Source: Mesorhizobium tianshanense (GTDB lineage Bacteria; Pseudomonadota; Alphaproteobacteria; Rhizobiales; Rhizobiaceae). From it: a DNA stretch of 64,000 bases. Both the position numbers and the translations under genes were made by a program. Shown here in pieces: positions 36,454 to 45,887 of this stretch (position 1 is its first letter; every line of letters begins with the position of its first letter). The stretch spans positions 1 to 64,000 of the forward strand of contig NZ_VLKT01000017.1 in assembly GCF_007830515.1 (NCBI RefSeq). The letters are read 5' to 3'. Below the pieces are notes generated by a model, which saw only the letters and a program-made list of their open reading frames with translations, ran no database searches and had not been told where the DNA came from.

Positions 36454-36774
36454 ATGGGCAAAAACGCTCTTGTGCCTGTCATGGCCGTCGCCATTGTTAA
36501 CGGTATCTTTTCGCCGTGGGTGCTGATGGTGTTCCTGCTCTATCCGGTCTGGTATCCGGGCTGGGCGCCTCCCCTAAGTCAGATCGTTTACATGACAAGT
36601 GCGCTGATCCTGTCGACGGTGACCATTATGCTCGCCGGCGTGCCGGCCGCGCTTTATGAGCGCTGGTCGGCGTACCCCAGGAGCATCGTCGTCTCGTCTA
36701 TCTGGCTTGCCAGCACGGTGTTGTTGACGCTGCCGGCGCTGCCGAATGTGATGCGGGCGCTCAGCGGCGGCTGA
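36454..36774 (+). CDS. Small membrane protein, unknown
   Basis: A 106-residue protein with three hydrophobic stretches (PVMAVAIVNGIFSPWVLMVF, YMTSALILSTVTIMLAGVPAA, SSIWLASTVLLTLPALPN). Its ATG lies 4 bases after the previous stop and has AGGGGG upstream, so the two are cotranscribed. No family recognised. Confidence 0.65.
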   Translation: MGKNALVPVMAVAIVNGIFSPWVLMVFLLYPVWYPGWAPPLSQIVYMTSALILSTVTIMLAGVPAALYERWSAYPRSIVVSSIWLASTVLLTLPALPNVMRALSGG

Positions 36775-36828
36775 GAATTCCCTTCGGCTCGGGCTTGATC
36801 GACTTCGCAGCGCCGCCACCCGCGCATA

Positions 36829-37806
36829 TCAGCCTGCAATGGATTCGAGCCGACCGGGGCGAGCGGCTTTCCCCTCGCCATTTGAAGGGGAAGCGGGATT
36901 CCGGCCACGGCCATATTGCCGTGGCGTACAGTCCATGACCCTCTTGAAGGCCGTGCTGAAGGCACTTTCGGATTCGTAGCCGAGCGACAGGGCAATGACG
37001 GAGATTGGATCGCTGGAATTCGCCAGCCTGTCGCCCGCCAGCAGCATCCGCCAGTTCGTCAGGTACTCCATCGGCGACGTCCCAACCATCTCTTTGAATT
37101 TCAGGGCAAAGGTCGAGCGCGACATGCCGGCACGCTCCGCCAGTTCCTGTAATGTCCAGCGATGCGCCGGATCGTCGTGCATGGCGTTGATCGCAGCGCT
37201 CATCTGCTTGTCCGCGAGGGCGAAAAACCATCCGACGCCATCTCCCAGCCCTTCCGCCAGATGCAGGCGCAGGGCCTGAACCAACATCATGTGGGCGAGA
37301 TGTTGCGCGATCAGAAAACCGCCCGGCTGCGGCTCGTGCAGCTCCTGCATCATCCGCTCCACCGACCAGCGCAGCGCCGCCTGATCCGTTTCTTTCCGGA
37401 TATGCACGATGGGCGGCAGCATTCCCAACAGGATGCCGGCATGATTGCCGCTAACGGCGAAGCGGCTGCCGACAAGAAAGAAATCACCGCCGCCATTGTA
37501 CGTCACGACGCCGCCAGCGCGCGCCGGGGGAAAAATCGTGCCGGCGTCGACAGGCGTCAAAGCCATGTCGCTTGCCAGCCGGAAAGGCCGCCCACTCGGC
37601 AGCACGAAACAGTCCCCCTTCTCCAGGCGCACCGCGTCGGGAACGCCCTCCACGGACAGCCAGCACCCGCCGGAAACCACAGCGTAGCATTTGATGCGTT
37701 CGTGCTGGTCGGAGAACTGGATTGACCAGTTTCCACCCGCGTCGAAGCCAGCGGACACATAACTGCGTGGCTTCAGCAGCGACAGCACATCTGAGAGCGG
37801 ATCCAT
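36829..37806 (-). CDS. AraC-family regulator (cupin plus HTH)
   Basis: A 325-residue protein. The N-terminal 180 residues form a cupin-like sensor (YAVVSGGCWLSVEGVPDAVRL, KGDCFVLPSGRPF). The C-terminal two-HTH domain has LQELAERAGMSRSTFALKFK and ISVIALSLGYESESAFSTAFKR. It diverges from the molybdenum hydroxylase genes and is their likely regulator. Confidence 0.88.
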   Translation of the reverse strand: MDPLSDVLSLLKPRSYVSAGFDAGGNWSIQFSDQHERIKCYAVVSGGCWLSVEGVPDAVRLEKGDCFVLPSGRPFRLASDMALTPVDAGTIFPPARAGGVVTYNGGGDFFLVGSRFAVSGNHAGILLGMLPPIVHIRKETDQAALRWSVERMMQELHEPQPGGFLIAQHLAHMMLVQALRLHLAEGLGDGVGWFFALADKQMSAAINAMHDDPAHRWTLQELAERAGMSRSTFALKFKEMVGTSPMEYLTNWRMLLAGDRLANSSDPISVIALSLGYESESAFSTAFKRVMDCTPRQYGRGRNPASPSNGEGKAARPGRLESIAG

Positions 37807-37956
37807 GGGCGTTCCGGACGATTGCGAAGATATTGCGGACTTTACAGCATAGACCGCATTCCCTCAATTGGTTATTTAATAACAACGTCTCCGCAAACGT
37901 GGCAACAGGCGAAGTAATAATAAGAATACTTGAAAGATTCAGATGTTCTCGCCGTA

Positions 37957-37987
37957 GATAACGGAGAAAAATTCTATGGATAACGGA
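37957..37987. promoter_or_regulatory. Direct repeat, candidate AraC operator
   Basis: GATAACGGA occurs at 37957-37965 and again at 37979-37987, 22 bases apart (two helical turns), with similar flanks (TAGATAACGGAGAA, TGGATAACGGATAA). Direct repeats at this spacing are the usual AraC-family site. They lie about 60-90 bases before the hydroxylase operon. Confidence 0.5.
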
Positions 37988-38048
37988 TAAAGTGGTCACC
38001 ATCACTGAATGATACCAGATGATTGCGCCAGATAAGGGAACAAGAGTC

Positions 38049-38501
38049 ATGACAGCGTTCACGATCAATGGACGGGCGGTGGATCTCGCAGCCGAGCCCG
38101 ATATCCCGCTTCTATGGGTGATACGGGAGCATCTGAAACTCACCGGCACCAAATTCGGCTGCGGCATCGCGCAATGTGGCGCCTGCACCGTTCACGTCAA
38201 CGGCGAGCCCACGCGCTCCTGCGTAACCCTGCTTCAGGACGTGGCCGGCAGGCAGGTGACGACGATCGAAGGCCTGGCGCCTGACACCAGCCATCCGTTG
38301 CAGCAAGCCTGGATCGCCGAGCAGGTGCCGCAATGCGGCTATTGCCAGTCCGGGCAGATCATGCAGGCGGCGGCGCTCCTCAACAGCAACCCCAACCCCA
38401 GCCGCGAGCAGATCGTCGAACACATGGACGGCAACATCTGCCGCTGCGGGACCTATGTGCGAATCATCAGCGCCATTCAGCGCGCCGCGCGGGAGGCTTG
38501 A
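38049..38501 (+). CDS. Small [2Fe-2S] subunit of a molybdenum hydroxylase (IorA/CoxS-like)
   Basis: A 150-residue protein with two iron-sulfur motifs. [11 protein letters not shown] plus a later Cys is the plant ferredoxin type. [11 protein letters not shown] with NICRCGTY is the xanthine oxidase helical type. AGGGA lies about 10 bases before the ATG; an in-frame start at 38019 has no such site. It passes electrons from the large subunit encoded next door. Confidence 0.92.
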   Translation: MTAFTINGRAVDLAAEPDIPLLWVIREHLKLTGTKFGCGIAQCGACTVHVNGEPTRSCVTLLQDVAGRQVTTIEGLAPDTSHPLQQAWIAEQVPQCGYCQSGQIMQAAALLNSNPNPSREQIVEHMDGNICRCGTYVRIISAIQRAAREA

Positions 38502-38504
38502 GCC

Positions 38505-40724
38505 ATGACCGGGACATTGCAGCTTCATACCAGAGCGCTCTCGCGGCGCAACTTCCTCATCACCGTCGGCGGCGTCGGCATCGCGGTTGCGTTCGGCGGT
38601 CTGCCCCAGGATGCCTCGGGCGCCAGCGTGGTGCCGGCGGTCGAGGGCAGCTACCGGCCGAACGCCTGGCTGTCCATCGCGGCCGACGGCACCGTGACCA
38701 TCATGTCACCCGCCTCGGAGATGGGGCAAGGTATCATGACGACGCTGCCGCTGCTCATCGCCGAGGACATGGACGCCGATTGGGGCAAGGTTCGCGTCGT
38801 CCAGGCTCCATCCGACGCGGAGACGTACGGCAACCCCGGCTTTTACGGCGTACAGCTCACCGGCGGGAGTGAATCCACGCGCGGCTATTACACTATGCTG
38901 CGCCTGGTCGGAGCCCAGACCCGCAAGGTCATCCTGGCGCGTGCCGCCGCCATGCTGAACGTTCCGGTGAGCGAACTCACCACGCAGCCCAACCGGGTCG
39001 TGCACGCGCCGTCGGGGCGCTCGCTCGACTACGGCGAGGTCGCCGCGGCCGGCGCGATTCCCGATCCGCTGCCGCAGGCGACCGATGCCGATCTGAAACC
39101 GCGCGATCAGTGGCGCTATATCGGAAATCTGACGGTGCCGCGTGTCGACGTGCCCTCGAAGGTCGACGGCACCGCGATCTTCGGCATCGACGTGCAGCTT
39201 CCGGACATGCTCTACGGAGCGGTGCTGCGGGCGCCCGTACAGGGCGAGCAGCCGGAAACCATCGACGACGCCGAAGCCAGGGCCGTGCCGGGCATCACGC
39301 ACATCGTTCCGCTGCCCTACGGCGTCGGCATCATCGGCGAAACGGTCGAGGCGACGAAGCGAGCCAAGGATCTGCTTGAAATTACCTGGACCACGTCGTC
39401 GCGAATCCGCAATTACAACAGTGATCGGCTGTTGGAAGCGTATCGCAGCGTTGGCCGCGACCTCGCCCAAACCGGCGTCAGCGCTGCCACGGAAGGCGGC
39501 GCACAGACCGCGATCTCGACGGCGGCAACGGTCATCGAGGTCGATTACATGAGCGACCATGTTCACCATGCGACCATGGAGCCGATGAACGCCACGGCGC
39601 TCGTGACCGGTGATACGGTTGAAGTCTGGGCGCCGACACAAGGCCCGACGGGCACCCAGGCCTTTGCCGCGGAGGTGGCCGGCACCACACCTGACAAGGT
39701 CAAGGTGAACACCACTCTGCTCGGTGGCGGCTTTGGTCGCAAAGCCGAAGCCGACTTCATCATCGATGCGGTGTCGCTGGCCAAGGCGGTGCAAGGCCGC
39801 CCGGTCAAGGTCATCTGGAGCCGCGAAGACGACGTCCGGCATGGCAAGTACCGGCCGCTCGAGGCGCAACGTCTGCAGGTCGGGCTCGACGCCGACGGCA
39901 ACATCGTCGGCTGGCGGCATCGCATCGTGGCGGATTCCATTTTTGCCCGCACGATGCCTGAGCAGTTCGAGAGCGAAGGCGGCCACGACAGTGTGGTGAC
40001 CGAGGGCGCGCATTTCAACTATGCCGTCCCCGCGCACCAGGTCGAGTACATCCGCCAGGATAACGGCCTGGATGTGGGCTTCTGGTTCGCGGTCGGGGTC
40101 GGCTACACCAGATTCGGCATCGAATGTGTCATCGACGAGATCGCCACCGCCACGGGCGTCGATCCGCTGGCGCTTCGGCTGGGGCTCCTGAAGGACCAGC
40201 CGCGGGCGCGCAAGGTCATCGAGACCGTCGCCCAGATGGCAGAATGGGACCGCCAACGCGACGGGCGGGCGTTGGGCATCGCCTATTCCGATGCCTTTGG
40301 CTCCCATTGCGCTGAGATAGCCGAGGTGTCGCTTGACCGGGCAACCGGCGAGATCCGCGTGCACACCGTGTGGTGCGCTGTCGATCCGGGAACAGCGGTG
40401 CAGCCGCGCAACATCGAGGCACTGATGATTACCGGGATCACAAACGGTGCCAGCCACGCGCTGTTCGAGCAGATCAACATCGTCGATGGCGAGGTGCAGG
40501 AATCGAACTTCGACACCTATCGGGTGATACGCATGTCCGAGGCGCCCGAAATCAAGGTCACTGTGACTCCAACGCCCGGGAATCCGATCGGGGGCATCGG
40601 CCAGGTCGGCCTGCCGCCGATCGGTCCCGCGATCGCCAACGCGGTGGCGCGGCTCACCGGTGGCGTGCGGCTCCGGCACTATCCGTTCCTGCCGGAGCGG
40701 GTGCTGGAGGCGCTCAACGCCTGA
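38505..40724 (+). CDS. Large molybdopterin subunit, isoquinoline 1-oxidoreductase/aldehyde dehydrogenase type
   Basis: A 739-residue protein with a TAT signal (LSRRNFLITVGGVGIAVAF). MCD-cofactor binding regions include GGGFGRKAEADF and the C-terminal GQVGLPPIGPAIANA with the catalytic Glu position. The two-subunit form without a FAD subunit is that of IorAB and of periplasmic aldehyde oxidoreductases. A cytochrome c subunit, often the electron acceptor for these, is not present downstream. Confidence 0.88.
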   Translation: MTGTLQLHTRALSRRNFLITVGGVGIAVAFGGLPQDASGASVVPAVEGSYRPNAWLSIAADGTVTIMSPASEMGQGIMTTLPLLIAEDMDADWGKVRVVQAPSDAETYGNPGFYGVQLTGGSESTRGYYTMLRLVGAQTRKVILARAAAMLNVPVSELTTQPNRVVHAPSGRSLDYGEVAAAGAIPDPLPQATDADLKPRDQWRYIGNLTVPRVDVPSKVDGTAIFGIDVQLPDMLYGAVLRAPVQGEQPETIDDAEARAVPGITHIVPLPYGVGIIGETVEATKRAKDLLEITWTTSSRIRNYNSDRLLEAYRSVGRDLAQTGVSAATEGGAQTAISTAATVIEVDYMSDHVHHATMEPMNATALVTGDTVEVWAPTQGPTGTQAFAAEVAGTTPDKVKVNTTLLGGGFGRKAEADFIIDAVSLAKAVQGRPVKVIWSREDDVRHGKYRPLEAQRLQVGLDADGNIVGWRHRIVADSIFARTMPEQFESEGGHDSVVTEGAHFNYAVPAHQVEYIRQDNGLDVGFWFAVGVGYTRFGIECVIDEIATATGVDPLALRLGLLKDQPRARKVIETVAQMAEWDRQRDGRALGIAYSDAFGSHCAEIAEVSLDRATGEIRVHTVWCAVDPGTAVQPRNIEALMITGITNGASHALFEQINIVDGEVQESNFDTYRVIRMSEAPEIKVTVTPTPGNPIGGIGQVGLPPIGPAIANAVARLTGGVRLRHYPFLPERVLEALNA

Positions 40725-40784
40725 ATTTGGAGGTGTTCACCCTCGCCTCGTTGCGGCGGCGGTCGGCACTTTCGCCCCAGCCTG

Positions 40785-41729
40785 TCAGCGTTCTTCCCGG
40801 CGAAACGGCTTGAGCAGCGCCGAGGGTGCGACGGCATTGCGCGACATCACCGCCATGGCGACGATGGTGAAGATGAACGGCAGCATCAGGAACGCCTCGT
40901 AGGGGATATGGCCGAGCCCGCTCGCCTGCATGCGCAACTGCAAGGCGTCGACGAAGGCAAACAGCAAAGCGGCCCCTGCCGAACGCCAGGGATCCCAGCG
41001 GCCGAAGACGACGAGCGCGATCGCCACCCAGCCGCGCCCCGAGACGAGGCCGAAGGTAAAGGCGTTGAACTGCACCATCGACAGGAAGGCGCCGGCCAGC
41101 CCCATCAGCGCGCCGCCGAGGATCACCGCCTGGAAGCGTGTTGCGATGACGCTGACGCCCGCCGAGTCGGCGGCGCGCGGATTTTCGCCGACCATGCGCA
41201 CCGACAGGCCCCATGGCGTCCGGTAGAGCACGAAGGCGGCCAAGGGGACGGCCAGCATCGCCATGTAGACCAGCGAAAACTGGTTGAACACAGCCGGTCC
41301 GAGCACCGGGAGGTCGGACAGGATCGGGATCGGTAGCGTTTCGAAACTCTTGATGCTCGGCGGAACCGATTGCTGGCCAAAGATCAGCCGGTAGAGGAAG
41401 TAGGCGAGCCCCGACGAGAACAGCGTCACGCCGATGCCGCAGACATGCTGGCTGAGGCCGAGCGTCACCGTGAACAGCGCGTGCAGGGCGCCCATCACCG
41501 CGCCGGTCAGCACCGCCGCAAGCACGCCGAGCCACAGGCTGCCGCTGAGGCTGGTCGCCGTGAAGCCGGTCATCGCCGACAACAGCATGATACCTTCGAT
41601 GCCGAGATTGAGCACGCCGGCCCGCTCGGAGAACATTTCGCCGAGCGTGGCGAAGGCCAAAGGCGTGGCGATGCGGATGATCGCGGCCAGGAAGCCGACC
41701 TGAAATATCTGTTCGAGCACCACGCTCAC
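40785..41729 (-). CDS. Nucleoside-type ABC permease 2 (BMP system)
   Basis: A 314-residue membrane protein with LGEMFSERAGVLNLGIEGIM, the signature of the inner permeases of Bmp/NupC-type nucleoside importers. The GTG start at 41729 overlaps the stop of the first permease (GTGA). It is the last gene of the operon and is convergent with the hydroxylase genes. Confidence 0.88.
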   Translation of the reverse strand: MSVVLEQIFQVGFLAAIIRIATPLAFATLGEMFSERAGVLNLGIEGIMLLSAMTGFTATSLSGSLWLGVLAAVLTGAVMGALHALFTVTLGLSQHVCGIGVTLFSSGLAYFLYRLIFGQQSVPPSIKSFETLPIPILSDLPVLGPAVFNQFSLVYMAMLAVPLAAFVLYRTPWGLSVRMVGENPRAADSAGVSVIATRFQAVILGGALMGLAGAFLSMVQFNAFTFGLVSGRGWVAIALVVFGRWDPWRSAGAALLFAFVDALQLRMQASGLGHIPYEAFLMLPFIFTIVAMAVMSRNAVAPSALLKPFRREER

Positions 41730-42781
41730 TTGGCGACCCCCACGCGGCGGATGCGGTAAGCGGTGAACAGCAGTGCCACCAGCATGGCAAGCAGCGCGGT
41801 TCCCTGGATGACGTCGCTGAGGAAGGCTGGTACGCCGGTGGCCCGCGACATCGCCTCGGCGCCGGTCATGACCGCGGCAAGGAAGATCGCCGCCGGCACC
41901 ACGCCGAGCGGATTGAGCCTCGCCAGCATGGCGACGACGATGCCGGAATAGCCATAACCCGGCGAGATGTCGCTCATCACCTGGAAATGCACGCCGCCGA
42001 CCTCGCCGACGCCGGCCAGTCCGGCCAGCGCGCCGGATAGCAGCGCGGTCGAGACCAGCACGCGCTCGACATGGATGCCGCCATAGCGCGCGGCTTCGGG
42101 GTTCTCGCCGATGACCCTGATCCGGAAGCCGAGCGTCGTACGCACGATCAGGAACCAGATCAGCGGCGCGGCAAGGAACGCCGCCACGACGCCGAGATGC
42201 AGCCGCGTGCCTTCCAGCAGCACCGGGAAATTCGCCGAATCCTCGATCGGCGGCGAGATCGGGTAGCCGCTGAAACTGTCTTTCCACGGGCCTTCGATCA
42301 GCGCCATCAGGGCGTAGAAGATGACCGAGTTGAGCAGCAGCGAGCTGACCACGTCATCAACCCTGAACTTTACCCGCAGCGTCGCCGGCACCAAGGCGAC
42401 CGCCGCACCGGCGGCAGCGCCCGCCACCGCCATGAGCAGCATGGCGAGCGGCGCCGGCATCGGGATGGCGCCGACCGCGCAGCTCGCCACCGCACCGGCA
42501 AGCAACTGCCCCTCGGCGCCGATGTTCCAGAACTTGGCGCGGAAGGCGACAGCGACGGCAAGCCCGGTGAAGATCATCGGTGTCGCGCGCACGAGCGTTT
42601 CCGTGATCGCGTAGCTGTCGCCCAACGACGCCGAAAACATCACCCCATAGGCCTCGATCACCCCGGCGCCGGCCAGCGCGATCAGACCGCTGCACAACAC
42701 CAGCGTCGCCCCGATCGCCAGCAGCGGCAGAGCGAGATTGAACCAGGCGGGCGTGCTGGTGCGGGCCTCCAGACGGAACAT
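41726..42781 (-). CDS. Nucleoside-type ABC permease 1
   Basis: A 351-residue membrane protein with AFRAKFWNIGAEGQLLAGA and RVIGENPEAARYGGI, both typical of the first permease of BMP systems. Its ATG shares one base with the ATPase stop (TGATG). Confidence 0.88.
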   Translation of the reverse strand: MFRLEARTSTPAWFNLALPLLAIGATLVLCSGLIALAGAGVIEAYGVMFSASLGDSYAITETLVRATPMIFTGLAVAVAFRAKFWNIGAEGQLLAGAVASCAVGAIPMPAPLAMLLMAVAGAAAGAAVALVPATLRVKFRVDDVVSSLLLNSVIFYALMALIEGPWKDSFSGYPISPPIEDSANFPVLLEGTRLHLGVVAAFLAAPLIWFLIVRTTLGFRIRVIGENPEAARYGGIHVERVLVSTALLSGALAGLAGVGEVGGVHFQVMSDISPGYGYSGIVVAMLARLNPLGVVPAAIFLAAVMTGAEAMSRATGVPAFLSDVIQGTALLAMLVALLFTAYRIRRVGVAK

Positions 42782-44298
42782 CAGGCTTCCCCCTTCGCGC
42801 CGGTCATCATCAGGCCGAGCCGCGCGATCGTGGCGTCGGCGCTGTCGAGCGTACCGACAATGCGCCCCTCATACATCACCGCGATGCGGTCGCAGAGGAT
42901 GAGCAGTTCTTCGAGATCCTCGCCGATGACGATGATGCCGCAGTCCTTGGCTCGCATGGCGAGGAACTTTTCGTGGATGAAGCGCGCCGCGCCGATGTCG
43001 AGGCCGCGCGTCGGCTGCGATACGATCAGCACCTTGGGATCGAAGGCGAGCTCGCGCGCCAGCAGCGCCTTCTGCAGATTGCCGCCGGACAGCGCTCCGG
43101 CCCGCGTCATCGGTCCGGGGCAGCGTATGTCATAGGCCTTGATCTGTTCCTCGGCGAAGGCACGGATCGCATCCGGCCTGAGCAGGCCGTTGCGGCTGAA
43201 CGCCGCCGTACCGATGCGCGGCAGCACCATTGAATCGGCGAGCGGCAGATTGGTGACGAGCCCGGTCGTCATCCGGTCTTCCGGGATGCGTCCGAGACCG
43301 AGCGCCTGCACCTCGCGCGGCGAGAAGCGCGAGACAATTTTGCCGGCTATCGTCATCTGGCCGGCATCGGGTGCGTGAACGCCGGAGATCACCTCGGCCA
43401 GCGCCCGCTGGCCATTGCCCGAGACGCCGGCAATGCCGAGAATCTCGCCGGCACGCACGGCGAGCGACACGTCGCGCAGCGGCATGCCGGAATGGCGCGA
43501 CGTCGAGACGCCGTCCAGGGTCAGCACCGCGGCACCTGGCGTCGATGGTCCCCTGGCCGGCGGAACGATCTCGTGGCCGCACATCAGCCGCGCCATCTCC
43601 GCGGAGGTGGTGCTGGCGGGGGCATCGACACGCCCGGTCACGCGGCCATGCCGCAACACCACGCAGCGATGGGTCAGCGCACGCACCTCGTTGAGCTTGT
43701 GCGAGATGAAGATGATGCCGAGGCCCTGGGCCGACATCGACCGCAGCGCCGAAAACAGCCCGTCGACCTCGCTCGGCGCCAGCACCGCCGTCGGCTCGTC
43801 GAGGATCAGCAGCCTTGCGCCGCGAAACAGCGCCTTGACGATTTCGAGCCGCTGCTGCTCGCCGACCGACAACGCCGAGACGGGAAGGTCCGGATCGAGC
43901 GCAAGCCCGTGCTGCCGGCCGATCTCGTCGAGCCGCGCCAGCCCGCCGGCACGGTCGATCCGGCCTGACTTTCCGGGAATGCCGATCAGCAGGTTTTCCA
44001 ACACTGACAGCCGCGGCGCGAGATGGAAATGCTGATGCACCATGCCGATGCCTGCGGCGAGCGCATCAGCAGAACTGTTGATCGTCACCGTCCGGCCCTG
44101 GATCAGGATGTCGCCGGCGTCCGGCGCATAGGCGCCGAACAGCACGTTCATCAGCGTCGTCTTGCCGGCGCCGTTTTCACCGAGCAACCCGAGGATTTCG
44201 CCAGGCGCAACGCTGAGATCGATGGCTTCGTTCGCCTTGACGGCGCCGAAGCTCTTGGAGATGCCGCGCATTTCGATGAGAGGGGCGGGCGTTGACAA
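42781..44298 (-). CDS. Nucleoside-type ABC ATPase, two ABC domains
   Basis: A 505-residue protein with two ATPase halves. The first has LLGENGAGKTT and LSVGEQQRLEIVKAL. The second is degenerate, as usual in this family: GVSGNGQRALAEV replaces Walker A, and LSGGNLQKALLAREL is the signature. It couples the two permeases to the BMP lipoprotein-like binding protein encoded upstream. Confidence 0.9.
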   Translation of the reverse strand: MSTPAPLIEMRGISKSFGAVKANEAIDLSVAPGEILGLLGENGAGKTTLMNVLFGAYAPDAGDILIQGRTVTINSSADALAAGIGMVHQHFHLAPRLSVLENLLIGIPGKSGRIDRAGGLARLDEIGRQHGLALDPDLPVSALSVGEQQRLEIVKALFRGARLLILDEPTAVLAPSEVDGLFSALRSMSAQGLGIIFISHKLNEVRALTHRCVVLRHGRVTGRVDAPASTTSAEMARLMCGHEIVPPARGPSTPGAAVLTLDGVSTSRHSGMPLRDVSLAVRAGEILGIAGVSGNGQRALAEVISGVHAPDAGQMTIAGKIVSRFSPREVQALGLGRIPEDRMTTGLVTNLPLADSMVLPRIGTAAFSRNGLLRPDAIRAFAEEQIKAYDIRCPGPMTRAGALSGGNLQKALLARELAFDPKVLIVSQPTRGLDIGAARFIHEKFLAMRAKDCGIIVIGEDLEELLILCDRIAVMYEGRIVGTLDSADATIARLGLMMTGAKGEA

Positions 44299-44326
44299 GG
44301 CGGGATCCTGGTGGCGTTGGCGCGGA

Positions 44327-44476
44327 TACTCCCCCTCGAGGGGAGGGTGCCGAGCGAAGCGAGGTGGGAGGGGTGGGTCACCTCAACCGCCTCGACCTTT
44401 AGACCGATAAGGATGGAGCGCGTCACAACGGACCCCACCCGGCCCTTCGGGCCACCCTCCCCTTGAGGGGAGGGAG
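44327..44476. repeat. Rhizobial palindromic intergenic repeat
   Basis: Two inverted arms, CTCCCCCTCGAGGGGAGGGT at the left and a CACCCTCCCCTTGAGGGGAGGG segment split across 44453-44475 at the right, flank a GC-rich core with a CGGCCCTTCGGGCC hairpin. This type of element is frequent between genes in Mesorhizobium. It separates the ATPase gene from the binding-protein gene of one transporter. Confidence 0.7.
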
Positions 44477-44481
44477 GCATG

Positions 44482-45513
44482 TTAATCCGAAACCGGCGTG
44501 TTCTCATCGACGTCGACGCGGAAATTGCCGTCGAGGATTTCGGCCTTTTTCTTCTCGACCAGTTCCTTGACGTCGGCGGGCAGCGTCTCTTCGAATTTGT
44601 GGTAGGGCGCCAGCGAGGAACCGCCCTTGGCCATGCGCGAGAAATCACCGTAGTCCTGCGCGGTGAAGACACCCGCCTTGACCAGTTTGATCGCCTGCTC
44701 GACCGTCGGATACATGTCCCATACCGGCCCGGTGATCACCGTGTCGGGGGCGAGGCTCGACTGGTCGGACATGTTGGAGATGGCGAGGATCTTCCTCTCC
44801 GCCGCCGCTTCGATGACGCCGAATCGCTCGGCATAGATCACGTCGACCCCGGCGTCGATCTGGGCGATCGCCGCTTCCTTCGCCTTCGGCGGATCGAAGA
44901 AGGAGCCGATGAAGGCGACCTTCTTCTTGATGTCCGGATTGACCTCCCTGGCTCCGGCGAAGAAGGCGTTGACCAGCCGGTTGACCTCGGGGATACCCAT
45001 CGCCGCGACGGCGCCGATCGTGCCTGATTTCGACATCTTTCCGGCGATCAGGCCGGAGAGATAGGCTGGCTCGTGAATCCAGTTGTCGAAGACGCCGAAA
45101 TTCGGTTCGGCCGGCCCGGCGCCGGAGCCGAACAGGAAGGCGACCTTCGGAAACTGCTTGGCCGTCCGGCGGGACTCCCGTTCGGCGGCGAAAGCATCGC
45201 CGAGAACCAGCTCATAGCCGCCTTGCGCATATTCGCGCATGACACGGCTGAAATCGGCCGTCTGCACCTTCTCCGACCATTTGTATTCGATGCCGAGTTC
45301 CTTCTCGGCCCTCTGCAAGGCGACATGTATCTGATGGTCCCATGGCTCCTCGATCGGCGTGGCGAAGATCGCCGCCACCTTCAGCTTCTTGTCCTGCGCC
45401 AAGACACGGCCCGGCAGCATGGCTGCAGCCAGGCCGAGCGCGCCCAGTTCCAGCAAATTGCGTCGCGAAAGTCCTTCGCGTTTCAATTGGATTTTGCTCT
45501 TCCCATTTTCCAT
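44482..45513 (-). CDS. BMP-family substrate-binding protein
   Basis: A 343-residue protein. The ATG at 45513 has AGAGGGG upstream; the longer frame to 45657 runs into a repeat and is rejected. A TAT signal LSRRNLLELGALGLAAAM ends at RVLAQ. The PnrA/Med-type fold is shown by KVAAIFATPIEEPWDHQIHV and FGVFDNWIHEPAYLSGLIAG. BMP proteins bind nucleosides, purines or related bases. It is the first gene of the importer operon. Confidence 0.88.
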   Translation of the reverse strand: MENGKSKIQLKREGLSRRNLLELGALGLAAAMLPGRVLAQDKKLKVAAIFATPIEEPWDHQIHVALQRAEKELGIEYKWSEKVQTADFSRVMREYAQGGYELVLGDAFAAERESRRTAKQFPKVAFLFGSGAGPAEPNFGVFDNWIHEPAYLSGLIAGKMSKSGTIGAVAAMGIPEVNRLVNAFFAGAREVNPDIKKKVAFIGSFFDPPKAKEAAIAQIDAGVDVIYAERFGVIEAAAERKILAISNMSDQSSLAPDTVITGPVWDMYPTVEQAIKLVKAGVFTAQDYGDFSRMAKGGSSLAPYHKFEETLPADVKELVEKKKAEILDGNFRVDVDENTPVSD

Positions 45514-45887
45514 TGCATGCCCCTCTGATTGACGCCGTGTCGAGCCGGCTTTGTTCTCTACAGCGCCGCGCGTCCATTTGGACGCGCAAAGGACGCTGTA
45601 GCACTTTAATTCTGCGCATGATCCTTTCCGAAAATCGAACCCGATTTTCGGGGTCATGCGCTAGAATATCAGCTGGAGAACTATGGAACGGCGTCCGACC
45701 TTTGTCCACATGGTCAAATTTACAGGCGCGCGGCTGCTGCCGGAAGTTCGCGCAAACGCTCCGCTCAGAGCGGATGCACCCCAGGTGCGTAGCGACCGCC
45801 GCGTTCGCGAAGTTCCAGCGCCGCTGTGCCGGTGATGCGCGCACCCGAGCGGGTCATGCGCCGGCTACATGCGCCGCTTGCTTGCGC
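45514..45887. other. Intergenic region with a double-palindrome repeat
   Basis: This 374-base gap holds the promoter side of the BMP operon, the repeat at 45559-45661 and about 225 further bases in which I see no gene. Confidence 0.6.
45559..45661. repeat. Rhizobial double-palindrome repeat
   Basis: First palindrome: TACAGCG...CGCTGTA outside a perfect GCGCGTCCA-TT-TGGACGCGC stem. Second: GCGCATGA...TCATGCGC outside CCGAAAATCG...CGATTTTCGG. The same composite is known from many rhizobial intergenic regions. It could fold as two adjacent hairpins in RNA. Confidence 0.75.
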
